A stretch of DNA of 64,000 bases, from assembly GCA_934654795.1 (NCBI GenBank), contig CAKUGT010000001.1:80909-144908 (forward strand), written 5' to 3'. The notes under the pieces were generated by a model, which did no database searches, was not told where the DNA came from, and saw only the letters and a list, made by a program, of their open reading frames with translations. The DNA is from an uncultured Collinsella sp. (GTDB lineage Bacteria > Actinomycetota > Coriobacteriia > Coriobacteriales > Coriobacteriaceae). The position numbers and the translations under genes are program-made. This document shows, piece after piece, positions 9,269 through 16,969 of the stretch (the first letter of the stretch is position 1; every line of letters begins with the position of its first letter).

Positions 9269-9964
9269 TTATGCCTGTTGCCAGGTGTCGACGAGCTCCT
9301 TGGCCGCAGCGTAGGGGTCGTTTGCGCTGCAGACGGCGCTCACCACAAAGAAGCCGTCGACGCCGGTGGCCTTGAGCTGCGGCAGGTCGGCCGTCTTGAC
9401 GCCGCCGCCAACCACGATGGGCACGGGGCTTGCCTCATGGAGGGCAGCCAGGTCCTCAAAGCTCTTGGTGATGATAGAGCCGTCGGCGGCGCGCCCACAA
9501 TCGCGCTTGGTCTCGGTCTCGTGGAGCGGGCCCACGCCCAGATAATCGACCAAGCTCATGTCGGCAGTTTTGACGTACTCGAGCATTTCCTCGCAACGGG
9601 CCGAGAGGCCCACGATGGCATCGGGGCCCAGCAGCTTGCGGCAGACCTCGACGGGAATGTCGCTTTGGCCCACGTGCACGCCGTCGACGGCAATACCCTG
9701 CTCGCGCGCGGCGAGTACGCAGTCAAGACGGTCGTCAATCAGCAAGGCGACCTGACCGGTCTTGCCGGCCTGTGCGATTGCCTGCGCGGCGTCGCCGGTC
9801 AGCGCAATGATCTCGCGGGCGCTTGCCACCTTGGAGCGCACCTGGATGCAGGTAAAGCCGGCGTCGAGTGCCTGGGCCACCACATCGCCCACGGGGCGCC
9901 CGAGCGTGTTTTCGGGGCCGAGTACCAGATAGGCCGAGATATCAAGGTTGTCGCGGATGCTCAT
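9269..9964 (-). CDS. thiE: Thiamine-phosphate synthase
   Basis: 231 residues. ThiE joins HMP-pyrophosphate and thiazole phosphate (HET-P) to make thiamine monophosphate in the cytosol. The TIM-barrel landmarks are visible: QVRSK near 40, 'LLIDDRLDCVLA' with the substrate-binding ND/DD position, 'GVHVGQSD', 'VGLSAR', 'YLGVGPLHETETK' and 'PIVVGGGV'. Several positions deviate slightly from the enterobacterial consensus (GQSD for GQxD, IDDR for INDR), which is normal across phyla. Its ATG overlaps the stop of the upstream gene by four bases (ATGA), so the two are translationally coupled. It is the last gene of the thiM operon and so should be under the TPP riboswitch upstream of thiM. Confidence 0.93.
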   Translation of the reverse strand: MSIRDNLDISAYLVLGPENTLGRPVGDVVAQALDAGFTCIQVRSKVASAREIIALTGDAAQAIAQAGKTGQVALLIDDRLDCVLAAREQGIAVDGVHVGQSDIPVEVCRKLLGPDAIVGLSARCEEMLEYVKTADMSLVDYLGVGPLHETETKRDCGRAADGSIITKSFEDLAALHEASPVPIVVGGGVKTADLPQLKATGVDGFFVVSAVCSANDPYAAAKELVDTWQQA

Positions 9965-10302
9965 CGTGCTTCCTCCTGCTTTTTGATCTGCGCTTCCATG
10001 CGCTCGAGTTTGCCGGTCATGGTGTCGGTAAATCCGGGTCGAATATCTGCCTTGAGCACGACTTCGGTCCGGATGCCCTTGCTCGCCAGCGCAAAGGTTG
10101 CGTCGCGCACGACCTGCATGACCTCGTCCCAGTCGCCCTCGATCTCGGTGAACATCGAGGTGGTGCGGTTGGGAAGGCCGCTCTCGCGAATGACGCGCAC
10201 GACCTCGGCGACCTCGGCGGACAGCTCATCGCCGGTACCGCATGGGGCGATGGCCACGGCGACGAGTGTGTTCATGCCGGCATCGGTTGCGGGCTCGGAC
10301 AT
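9961..10302 (-). CDS. MTH1187-family thiamine-binding protein
   Basis: 113 residues, matching the DUF77/MTH1187/YkoF family: 'VAVAIAPCGTGDELS' at the N-terminus, 'VVRVIRESGL', and 'TSMFTEIEGDWDEVMQVV'. These small ferredoxin-fold proteins bind thiamine or its pyrimidine moiety, and in many bacteria sit in TPP-controlled operons for thiamine uptake or salvage. The start at 10302 is preceded by GAGGAGG at the right spacing; an internal ATG nine codons in would match the shorter homologues. It begins 3 bases after the thiM stop and overlaps thiE by 4 bases, so it is firmly part of the operon. The role here is inferred from family and context. Confidence 0.88.
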   Translation of the reverse strand: MSEPATDAGMNTLVAVAIAPCGTGDELSAEVAEVVRVIRESGLPNRTTSMFTEIEGDWDEVMQVVRDATFALASKGIRTEVVLKADIRPGFTDTMTGKLERMEAQIKKQEEAR

Positions 10303-10305
10303 GGC

Positions 10306-11145
10306 TTATGCCTCCTCGAGCTCGAGTCGGTTATCGGCAATGTCCTGGGCGGTCGCGCGGTAGAGCTCGTCGATAAAGGCGACCTTAAAGCTTGCCGGGG
10401 CATCGGCGACAGCGGCGGCACGCGTGCCGGCAACGTTGTAGACGGCGGCACTGCAGACGGCTGCCGTAAACGGATCGGCGGCGCAGGCATACACGGCCAG
10501 CACGCCGCCCTGCGAGCAGCCGCAACCGGTGATCTTGGACATGAGCGGGCTGCCGCCGTGGGACTTGGCCACGGTTGTGCCGTCGGTAATCAGGTCGACT
10601 TCGCCCGAGACCACAACGGCGCCGCCGGTGTAGCGGGCGAGCGCCACGGCGGCATCGCGGGCAGCATCGACCGTGTCGGTGGTATCGACACCGCGCACGC
10701 GGCTCAGATCGGCTGCCTCGCCCTCAAGACCCCACAGGCCGGCGAGCGCGATGATCTCGGAGGCGTTGCCGCGCACGATGGCGGGCTTGTACTGCTTGAG
10801 CTCGTTTACCAGCTGGGTGCGCAGGCTACCGATGCCCAGACCCACCGGATCGAGCACCCAGGGCTTGCCGGCGTCGTGTGCCGCCTTGGCCGCGCGGGGA
10901 ATCGTCTGTTCGTAGATGGGGAAGAGCGTGCCCATGTTGAGATAGATGGCGCCGCCGCCGGCAACGAGCGCCTCGCCCTCGTCGGGCAGATAGACCATGG
11001 CGGCCGAACCGCCCACGGCGAGCTGCGCGTTGGCGACAAAGTCAATCGTCACCGTGTTGGTGATGGAGCCCGCCATTGGGTTGGTGGCGCGAATCTCGTC
11101 CACGGCCTTGACTACACGTTGTTTAAGCTGTTCCGAATCAATCAC
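10306..11145 (-). CDS. thiM: Hydroxyethylthiazole kinase
   Basis: 279 residues. ThiM phosphorylates 4-methyl-5-(2-hydroxyethyl)thiazole for thiamine salvage. Ribokinase-fold motifs seen are 'SITNTVTIDFVANAQLAVGGSAAM' early (the family's TN.V...AN..LA.G..P/A region), 'LDPVGLG', 'RGNASEI' and the C-terminal catalytic 'TGCGCSQGG' loop. The start is a GTG: AAGGAGG lies 8 bases before GTG ATT GAT, whereas upstream ATGs fall inside the riboswitch region. It heads the thiM-MTH1187-thiE operon. No thiC, thiG or thiD is in view, so the operon seen here serves salvage. Expression is expected to fall when TPP binds the leader. Confidence 0.95.
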   Translation of the reverse strand: MIDSEQLKQRVVKAVDEIRATNPMAGSITNTVTIDFVANAQLAVGGSAAMVYLPDEGEALVAGGGAIYLNMGTLFPIYEQTIPRAAKAAHDAGKPWVLDPVGLGIGSLRTQLVNELKQYKPAIVRGNASEIIALAGLWGLEGEAADLSRVRGVDTTDTVDAARDAAVALARYTGGAVVVSGEVDLITDGTTVAKSHGGSPLMSKITGCGCSQGGVLAVYACAADPFTAAVCSAAVYNVAGTRAAAVADAPASFKVAFIDELYRATAQDIADNRLELEEA

Positions 11146-11166
11146 TGCACATGCCTCCTTGGCATA

Positions 11167-11200
11167 GAAAAGGGGCGCTGTGCATAGACAGCGCCCCTGT
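11167..11200 (-). terminator. Riboswitch-controlled intrinsic terminator
   Basis: On the minus strand, AGGGGCGCTGT pairs with ACAGCGCCCCT around CTATGC and is followed by TTTTCT. It lies between the TPP aptamer and the thiM ribosome site, as expected for a transcription-attenuating expression platform. Confidence 0.85.
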
Positions 11201-11209
11201 AAAGGCGGC

Positions 11210-11300
11210 ATGCTCCCTACGCCAGCATTAACTGACAGGTTCAAAGGATTGGGCCCATTGCCCTCTCAGCCTTGTGGTTTGCACCGCCGGCACTCCCGCA
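11210..11300 (-). ncRNA. TPP riboswitch
   Basis: The minus strand reads GGGAGTGCC...AGGCTGAGAGGGC...CCTTTGAACCTG...GTTAATGCTGGCGTAGGGAGC, which are the conserved THI-element blocks: the CUGAGA pyrimidine-sensing bulge, the GAACCUG segment, and the GCGUAGGGA 3' side of P1. The order and spacing are those of a bacterial TPP aptamer of about 90 bases. It precedes thiM and its terminator and should switch off the operon when TPP is plentiful. Confidence 0.95.
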
Positions 11301-11318
11301 TCGAATCTGTTGTCCCCT

Positions 11319-11347
11319 ATACTAGCGCACCTGCCAAAAAGGGTCAG
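11319..11347 (-). promoter_or_regulatory. Candidate thi operon promoter
   Basis: On the minus strand CTGACC (-35, 4 of 6) and TAGTAT (-10, 4 of 6) are 17 bases apart, placing the start about 11312, just upstream of the TPP aptamer. The -35 lies inside the repeat at 11329-11363. It is predicted from sequence match only. Confidence 0.4.
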
Positions 11348-11430
11348 GTTTATTTTGGCAGGTACCAACTGGGGCGATGCGTTTTCCCAGATAAAACCTG
11401 CCAAAATAAACCTGTCCCTTTTTGGCAGGT
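11329..11430. repeat. Inverted pair of GGGACAGG-core hairpin repeats
   Basis: Two 35-base copies face each other at 11329-11363 and 11396-11430 and differ at one base when one is reverse-complemented. Each begins ACCTGCCAAAA and ends TTTTGGCAGGT, so each copy is also a hairpin. The right copy with its flank CCCAGATAAA (from about 11378) recurs at 60678-60730 and, reversed, at 37745-37795. Confidence 0.85.
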
Positions 11431-11469
11431 CGGTACAATAGACGGGATGAGAATGACCGAGGGGACCCT

Positions 11470-12378
11470 ATGATTAAACTTGTGCTGACCGATATGGACG
11501 ATACGCTGATTCCCGCTGGACAAGACGGCGCCAGCGACTATGCCATCGATGGCATTCATGCTATGCAGGCAGCGGGCCTGCATTTTGGCCCGGTTTCGGG
11601 CCGTCAGCCGTCCGCGATGGGCTGGATGTTCCGCAATCGCTCCGAGTGCTTCTCGACCGGTGCGTTTTGCAACGGGCAGGTGATGTTTGTCGACGGCGAG
11701 GTGGTCGCATCGCGCGCAACCGACAACGACGCCCTGATGCGCCTGGCCGACTACCTTGAGCAAGAGACCGACGATACGTATCTAAAGGTCTACAGCCTGG
11801 GCGATGACTTTTGGGACAACGACGCCTATTGCGTGACGAGCGACCCCGAGCGCGTGCGCCGCGCCATGGAGTCGGGCGGAAACGCGTGGCTCAAGGGCGA
11901 AGAGGCCCCGTGCCGTCCGTCGATCGACAACGCTCCAATTTACAAGGCGAACATCTGGAGCGCCCGCTCGCGTGAGGAGCTCGCCGAGCTACGTGAGCGC
12001 GTTGCTGCCGAGGTGCCAGAGCTCTCGCTTGTGTTCCCCAACAATCGCGTGCGCCTGTTCGACATTCTTCCGGCCGGTTGGGACAAGGGCTGCGCGGCGC
12101 TGGAACTGGCGCGCGCTCTGGGCCTTACGCCCGACGAGGTGGCCGTGTTCGGCGACTCCGATAACGACCTGCCCATGATTGATGCCGTCCCCAACTCCGT
12201 TGCAGTCGCCAACGCCAACGAGGCCGTCACGGCTGCGGCGCGCTGGCATATCGGCGCCGCAGCGGACGATGCAGTTGCCAAGGCTCTGCACCAGATTGCC
12301 GCCTGCGCCGCGACGGGGGAGATGCCGCCGTTTATGCGCCAGGCAGATGCGGCGGGTCCGCGCGTCGCGAACGCCTAG
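11470..12378 (+). CDS. HAD-superfamily (Cof-type) phosphatase
   Basis: 302 residues. Motif I is DMDDT at residues 8-12 (nucleophile and acid/base aspartates), motif II is the serine in 'VSGRQ', and motif IV is 'GDSDNDLPM' in the C-terminal third, with a conserved 'KGCAALELA' lysine before it. The large inserted cap between motif II and III is the type IIB cap of Cof/YidA enzymes. These cytosolic phosphatases act on sugar phosphates, FMN, PLP or similar small molecules; which one cannot be told. The start follows GAGGGGACC at good spacing. It lies 10 bases before the LysR gene on the same strand, so the two may be cotranscribed. Confidence 0.92.
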   Translation: MIKLVLTDMDDTLIPAGQDGASDYAIDGIHAMQAAGLHFGPVSGRQPSAMGWMFRNRSECFSTGAFCNGQVMFVDGEVVASRATDNDALMRLADYLEQETDDTYLKVYSLGDDFWDNDAYCVTSDPERVRRAMESGGNAWLKGEEAPCRPSIDNAPIYKANIWSARSREELAELRERVAAEVPELSLVFPNNRVRLFDILPAGWDKGCAALELARALGLTPDEVAVFGDSDNDLPMIDAVPNSVAVANANEAVTAAARWHIGAAADDAVAKALHQIAACAATGEMPPFMRQADAAGPRVANA

Positions 12379-12388
12379 GGAGGCCACT

Positions 12389-13285
12389 ATGAAGCTCCAG
12401 CAGCTCAGGTATGTCGTTAAGGTTGCCGAATGCGGCAGCATCACCGAGGCCTCGCGTCGGCTCTTTGTGTCGCAGCCTTCGATCACTGCATCGATCCGCG
12501 AGCTCGAAAACGAGATGGGCGTGCACATCTTTGAGCGCACCAACAAGGGCGTTATCGTGTCCGAGGAGGGTGAGACCTTTTTGGGCTACGCGCGCCAGGT
12601 GCTCGATCAGGCCGATCTGCTCGAGGACAAATATAAAGGTGCGTCCGAGCAGGTGCCGCATTTTAGCGTGAGCTGCCAGCATTATTCCTTTGCCGTCAAT
12701 GCGTTTGTCGACGTGATCCGCGAGTTCGATGCCGCGCGCTACGATTTTACCCTGCGCGAGGAGCAGACCCACGAGATTATCGAAGACGTTGCGCACATGA
12801 AAAGCGAGCTGGGCATCCTGTACCTGTCCGAGCACAATCGTGAGGTTATCGAGCGCATGCTGGCGGCCAACGAGCTCGTATTCGAAGGGCTCTTCTGCGC
12901 CGCGCCGCACGTTTTCGTGTGTGCCGAGCATCCGCTGGCGGGCCGCTCCCGCGTAACGCTCGAGGATCTGGAAGATTACCCGTTCCTGTCCTATGAGCAG
13001 GGAAGCTATAACTCGTTCTATTATTCCGAGGAGCTGACCTCGACGTTTGAACGCCGCAAGAACATCCGCGTGCGCGACCGCGCGACGCTGTTCAACCTGG
13101 CCATGGGCCTCAACGGCTATACAGTATGCTCGGGCGTGATCAGCCATGAGCTCAACGGTCCCGGCATTATCTCGATTCCGCTCGATGTGGACGAGTATAT
13201 GGAGATCGGTATTATCACGCGCAAGAACACGACGCTCACCCGCTACGGCCGGGCCTATATCGAGGCGATTCGTCAGCACATCTAG
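12389..13285 (+). CDS. LysR-family transcriptional regulator (probable control of the MetE-like gene)
   Basis: 298 residues. The first 60 residues are a LysR winged helix ('QQLRYVVKVAECGSITEASRRLFVSQPSITASIRELE', given here as its family pattern rather than a unique motif), followed by the linker helix and a two-lobed effector-binding domain. The start has GGGAGG seven bases upstream. The gene lies just before the methionine synthase-like gene, and a perfect GATATAG-N7-CTATATC palindrome sits in the gap between them, which fits a LysR protein acting on the downstream gene. CysB/MetR-type sensing of homocysteine or a sulfur metabolite is possible but only inferred from position. Confidence 0.9.
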   Translation: MKLQQLRYVVKVAECGSITEASRRLFVSQPSITASIRELENEMGVHIFERTNKGVIVSEEGETFLGYARQVLDQADLLEDKYKGASEQVPHFSVSCQHYSFAVNAFVDVIREFDAARYDFTLREEQTHEIIEDVAHMKSELGILYLSEHNREVIERMLAANELVFEGLFCAAPHVFVCAEHPLAGRSRVTLEDLEDYPFLSYEQGSYNSFYYSEELTSTFERRKNIRVRDRATLFNLAMGLNGYTVCSGVISHELNGPGIISIPLDVDEYMEIGIITRKNTTLTRYGRAYIEAIRQHI

Positions 13286-13332
13286 GCTGCTGTGCTCCGC
13301 GCGGGTCAAATTTCTTTATGGCAGTCCAGCCT

Positions 13333-13353
13333 GATATAGGAATCATCTATATC
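13333..13353. promoter_or_regulatory. Probable LysR operator before the MetE-like gene
   Basis: GATATAG at 13333-13339 and CTATATC at 13347-13353 form a perfect inverted repeat with a 7-base spacer; ATAG-N7-CTAT is a usual LysR-type site. It lies 88 bases upstream of the MetE-like start, ahead of an AT-rich stretch that could hold the promoter. Confidence 0.6.
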
Positions 13354-13440
13354 AAACTGTTATAAACGTATATTTTACGATGGCCATATGAGCGCTCATA
13401 CTCTGTCCCAGTAAAGCAACCAATGCAAAGGGAGATATCT

Positions 13441-14574
13441 ATGAGCACTTCGATTCAACCGAACGCGCCGTTTCGCGCCGATATCGTCGGCAGCTTTCTT
13501 CGTCCGCAAGCTGTTAAGGATGCGCGTGCCGCCCATGCCGCGGGTACGCTCGACGACGCCGGCCTTAAGGCCGTCGAGGACGAGGCCATTCGCGACTTGG
13601 TGGCCAAGCAGAAGGCTGCCGGCCTGCAGGTGATCACGGACGGCGAATTCCGCCGCAGCTACTGGCACCTCGACTTTATGTGGGGTCTCAACGGCATCGA
13701 GCGCCGCACCTCGCGCACCGGCTATATGTTCCACGACGAGGAGACCACGGCCGATACCGCTGTGGTGACCGGCCCCATCAGCGGCGAGAACCATCCCTTC
13801 GTTGCACACTTTAAGTTTGTCAAGGCGCTCGAGGACGAGGGCCAGGTCGCGCGCCAGACCATTCCGGCGCCGATCCAGACGTTCTCCGAAGTCACACTCG
13901 ACCGCTGTGATGGTCAGCAGGAGAGTCTGCACGCCGTCTACAAGACCGACGAAGAGCTCGTCGATGCCATTGCCGCAGCATACCGCACCGTGATTGCTGA
14001 CCTGTATGCCGCGGGCTGCCGCAACATCCAGTTTGATGACTGCACCTGGGGCATCTACTGCGATACCGATTTTGTTGCCAAAACCGGCATGAGCCCGGTC
14101 GACCTGCAAAAGGTAAGCGAGCTGGGCGTGGCGCTCAACAATGCCGCCATCGCGGGCAAGCCCGACGATCTGGTTATCAACACGCATGTATGCCGCGGCA
14201 ACTACCACTCCACCTACGCTTTTGAGGGCGGCTACGACCCCATCGCGCCGTACCTGTTTGCGCATGAGGACGTTGACGCGTTCTATCTGGAGTTCGACAC
14301 GCCCCGCGCCGGTGGTTTTGAGCCGCTCAAGTACGTCGCTCCCGGCAAGAAGGTCGTGCTGGGCTTGGTGACCACCAAGGCGGCAGAGCTCGAGGATGAG
14401 GAGGTTATCGTCGAGCGCATCCGCGAAGCCGCAAAGTACGTGCCGCTCGAGAACCTGTATCTGTCTCCGCAGTGTGGCTTTGCCAGCTGCGAGATTGGCA
14501 ATAAGCTGACCGAGGACGAGCAGTGGGCAAAGATTGCACTGGTCAGGCGTATTGCCGAGCGCGTCTGGAAGTAA
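13441..14574 (+). CDS. MetE C-terminal-like (cobalamin-independent) methyltransferase
   Basis: 377 residues, the length of the short YxjG/YxjH-type homologues of the MetE catalytic domain. It starts with 'RADIVGSFLRP', has 'VITDGEFRRSYW' near 70, the 'NIQFDDCTWG' segment, the zinc-ligand histidine region 'NTHVCRGNY' (His and Cys), 'FDTPRAGGFEPL' and the last zinc cysteine in 'LSPQCGFAS'. It should transfer a methyl group to homocysteine or a related thiol from a methylated donor, giving methionine; the N-terminal folate-binding half of full MetE is absent, so the donor is uncertain. GGGAGA lies before the ATG. It is probably regulated by the LysR encoded just upstream. Confidence 0.9.
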   Translation: MSTSIQPNAPFRADIVGSFLRPQAVKDARAAHAAGTLDDAGLKAVEDEAIRDLVAKQKAAGLQVITDGEFRRSYWHLDFMWGLNGIERRTSRTGYMFHDEETTADTAVVTGPISGENHPFVAHFKFVKALEDEGQVARQTIPAPIQTFSEVTLDRCDGQQESLHAVYKTDEELVDAIAAAYRTVIADLYAAGCRNIQFDDCTWGIYCDTDFVAKTGMSPVDLQKVSELGVALNNAAIAGKPDDLVINTHVCRGNYHSTYAFEGGYDPIAPYLFAHEDVDAFYLEFDTPRAGGFEPLKYVAPGKKVVLGLVTTKAAELEDEEVIVERIREAAKYVPLENLYLSPQCGFASCEIGNKLTEDEQWAKIALVRRIAERVWK

Positions 14575-14696
14575 CGCTACCGTTCGCAGGTGACGGCGCG
14601 TGCGAGGCATTGCGTATCACGTACAATGGTTCGGATCGTATCGTTCGGGCAGGTTATCCGATATGCCTGATCGCCCTTCCATTCGAAAGGACTTCC

Positions 14697-16031
14697 ATGT
14701 CCCAGTCTTCGACGCCCGCCGTCACCGATGCCATCTACGATGCATCGTCGCTCGGCCGCCCGCGCATGTTTGTGTTGGGTTTGCAACACATGTTTGCGAT
14801 GTTCGGAGCCACGGTGCTCGTGCCCGTGCTCACCGGCCTTTCCGTTTCGGCGACGCTTCTGTTCGCCGGCATCGGCACGCTGCTGTTTCATTTTCTATCG
14901 CGCGGTAAGGTGCCCGCGTTCTTGGGCTCCTCGTTTGCCTTTATCGCGGGTTATGCCGCCATTGCGCCCAACGGCGAGGCCGAGCTTTTGCCCTACGCTT
15001 GCCTGGGCGTAGCTTGTGCAGGCCTGCTCTATCCGGTGCTTGCGGCCCTGTTCCGCGCCTTTGGCGCCAAGCGTGTCATGCGTTTCTTCCCGCCGGTGGT
15101 GACTGGCCCCATCGTCATTTCCATCGGCTTGATCCTGGCAAGCTCTGCCATTGCTAACTGCCAGACCAACTGGTTTGTTGCTGTTATTGCCGTTGCCGTG
15201 ATCGTCATCTGCAACATTTGGGGCCGCGGCATGGTCAAGATCGTGCCGATTCTGCTGGGCGTTGTGGTGAGCTATGCCGTTGCGGCGGTGCTGGGCGAGG
15301 TTGATTTTTCGGGGATTGCCGCCGCGCCGTGGGTCGGTCTACCTGTCGTGTGGGACAACACCGTGTTCGCGCTCTTTGGACCGCAGTTCGATAGCAGTCT
15401 TGCCACGACGGCCATTATCACCATCATGCCACTGGCCTTTGCGACCATGATTGAGCACATTGGAGATATTTCCGCCATTGGCTCTACCTGCGAGCGCAAC
15501 TACATTGCCGACCCCGGCCTGCATCGCACGCTGCTCGGCGATGGTCTCGCCACGATTCTGGCTTCGCTCTTTGGTGCTCCGGCCAACACTACGTATGGCG
15601 AGAACACCGGTGTGCTTGCCCTGACGCGTGTGTTCGACCCGCGCGTGATTCGCATTGCCGCGTGCTGCGCCATCGTGCTTTCGTTCTGTCCCAAGTTCGC
15701 CGCGGTCATCGCCGCCATGCCGGCATGCGTTATCGGTGGCGTGTCGCTCGTGCTCTACGGCATGATCAGCGCCGTGGGCGTTCGCAACCTCATCGAGAAC
15801 CAGGTCGATTTCCAGAACAACCGCAACGTGCTGGTGGCCGCTCTGGTGCTCGTGCTTTCACTTGGCATTGCTTACAGCACCGCCGGTGCCATCGTGCTGG
15901 AGCTGGGCGGCGTGACGATTTCGCTTTCGGGCCTTGCCGTGGGTTCGCTGGTGGGCATTGTGCTCAACGCCATCCTGCCGGGTAACGACTTTGAGTTTGA
16001 TGTCTCCGAGCTTGAGGAGGCTGCTGAATAG
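14697..16031 (+). CDS. NCS2-family uracil/xanthine permease
   Basis: 444 residues with about 12-14 hydrophobic membrane segments. It opens with 'LGLQHMFAMFGATVLVP', the NCS2 uracil-permease signature, has 'SSFAFIAGYAAI' in TM3, and in the core 'MIEHIGDISAIG' and 'GENTGVLALTRV', the glutamate-bearing substrate-binding motifs of UraA-type carriers. It should bring uracil (possibly xanthine) into the cell with protons. The start follows GAAAGGACTT. It is a single gene closed by a strong bidirectional hairpin. A second NCS2 carrier of the AzgA type lies at 18962-20272. Confidence 0.92.
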   Translation: MSQSSTPAVTDAIYDASSLGRPRMFVLGLQHMFAMFGATVLVPVLTGLSVSATLLFAGIGTLLFHFLSRGKVPAFLGSSFAFIAGYAAIAPNGEAELLPYACLGVACAGLLYPVLAALFRAFGAKRVMRFFPPVVTGPIVISIGLILASSAIANCQTNWFVAVIAVAVIVICNIWGRGMVKIVPILLGVVVSYAVAAVLGEVDFSGIAAAPWVGLPVVWDNTVFALFGPQFDSSLATTAIITIMPLAFATMIEHIGDISAIGSTCERNYIADPGLHRTLLGDGLATILASLFGAPANTTYGENTGVLALTRVFDPRVIRIAACCAIVLSFCPKFAAVIAAMPACVIGGVSLVLYGMISAVGVRNLIENQVDFQNNRNVLVAALVLVLSLGIAYSTAGAIVLELGGVTISLSGLAVGSLVGIVLNAILPGNDFEFDVSELEEAAE

Positions 16032-16048
16032 TAGCTGCGTTCAGCCAA

Positions 16049-16096
16049 ATTAAAAATGGCGTCCATGCGTATGTACGCGTGGACGCCATTTTTAAT
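16049..16096. terminator. Bidirectional terminator
   Basis: ATTAAAAATGGCGTCCATGCGTA pairs with TACGCGTGGACGCCATTTTTAAT. A run of A on one side and T on the other lets it work both ways between the converging permease and esterase genes; it overlaps the esterase stop codon. Confidence 0.88.
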
Positions 16097-16757
16097 GCGT
16101 CAGCATCCAGTGGATGCCGCGTGCCATGCGCAGGTCAGTTTGGGCAAAGTGATTGCCGGGGTTGAGCTCCAGCGTTGTTGAAATGTCACGCTCGATAAAC
16201 AGCTCTTCCATCGCGCGCGTATCGTCGAGTACGTGCCGCATCATGCGGTTGGGCGTCTTGGTTTCCTTTTTACCGAGTGACAGGTAGACGGCATCGGGCG
16301 CGTTCGGCATCGTATGCTCGTGCGCGTAGTCGATAAAACCGGGAAACCACAGCGATCCCGATGCGCTTGCGGAGCGGTCAAAGGCATCGGTCTGCCAGAG
16401 GGTCCAAAGCGAAAAGAGGCCCGCCAATGAGTAACCGGCAATGCCGCGCCAGGTGGGCGGGCAGGGAAGTGATGATTCGACCTCTGGGATTATCTGATTC
16501 AGCAGTTCATCGAGAAACTCAGACGCCTGACCGCCGAAAGGCTCAGCATCGCGTACAGTTCCATCGCATGCCCAGGGGCTCAGCTCGCGATTCCAATCGA
16601 GCCCGCCAATGGTGACGAGGGTGAATGGCGGACAGTCGAGCTCTTGGCAACACTCATAAACCTCGCTGCCGTCGCCCACGACCACAGGAAGGTAGATGAC
16701 AGGCGCGCTTTCCGTATGATTCGAATAAACGGTTATCTGCTTTTGATGCGCTTCCAT
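16092..16757 (-). CDS. Putative esterase (alpha/beta hydrolase)
   Basis: 221 residues. It resembles the putative esterase family (PF00756) that includes siderophore and S-formylglutathione esterases. The nucleophile elbow reads GYSLAG near 108 (serine in GxSxxG), and a C-terminal 'NPGNHF' offers the catalytic histidine; an aspartate near 'DDTRAM' could complete the triad. There is no signal peptide, so it is cytosolic. The substrate is not known: no siderophore genes are nearby. It converges on the uracil permease and shares its terminator. The protein is shorter than most family members, which may explain a reduced lid region. Confidence 0.7.
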   Translation of the reverse strand: MEAHQKQITVYSNHTESAPVIYLPVVVGDGSEVYECCQELDCPPFTLVTIGGLDWNRELSPWACDGTVRDAEPFGGQASEFLDELLNQIIPEVESSLPCPPTWRGIAGYSLAGLFSLWTLWQTDAFDRSASASGSLWFPGFIDYAHEHTMPNAPDAVYLSLGKKETKTPNRMMRHVLDDTRAMEELFIERDISTTLELNPGNHFAQTDLRMARGIHWMLTH

Positions 16758-16865
16758 GACGGGCTTCTCTCAGTGTTGTGATATCGGCAGCCTCAATTGT
16801 CGCACGCCAGCGTATGCCGGTTGGACAGCATCAAGAACATTCGCGTGCGCCGCGCGGGCGCAAAT

Positions 16866-16906
16866 GAAAAACGCCACCGCCGGAGGGGAGCTTGGCGGTG
16901 GCGTTG
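16866..16906 (-). terminator. Terminator of the surface protein gene
   Basis: On the minus strand AACGCCACCGCC pairs with GGCGGTGGCGTT and is followed by TTTCATTTG. It lies about 65 bases past the stop of the surface protein gene. Confidence 0.85.
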
Positions 16907-16969
16907 CTAAACGGTGTGCAGGCTAGCACTTCTGTGGGTGCCGTCCCGTGCGTTAAAGGTCAAAGCTGT

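Noticed and set aside
9868-11187. A 439-codon plus-strand frame across the thiamine operon
   Set aside because: It has no ribosome site and runs antisense to thiM, the MTH1187-like gene and part of thiE, all of which carry intact motifs.
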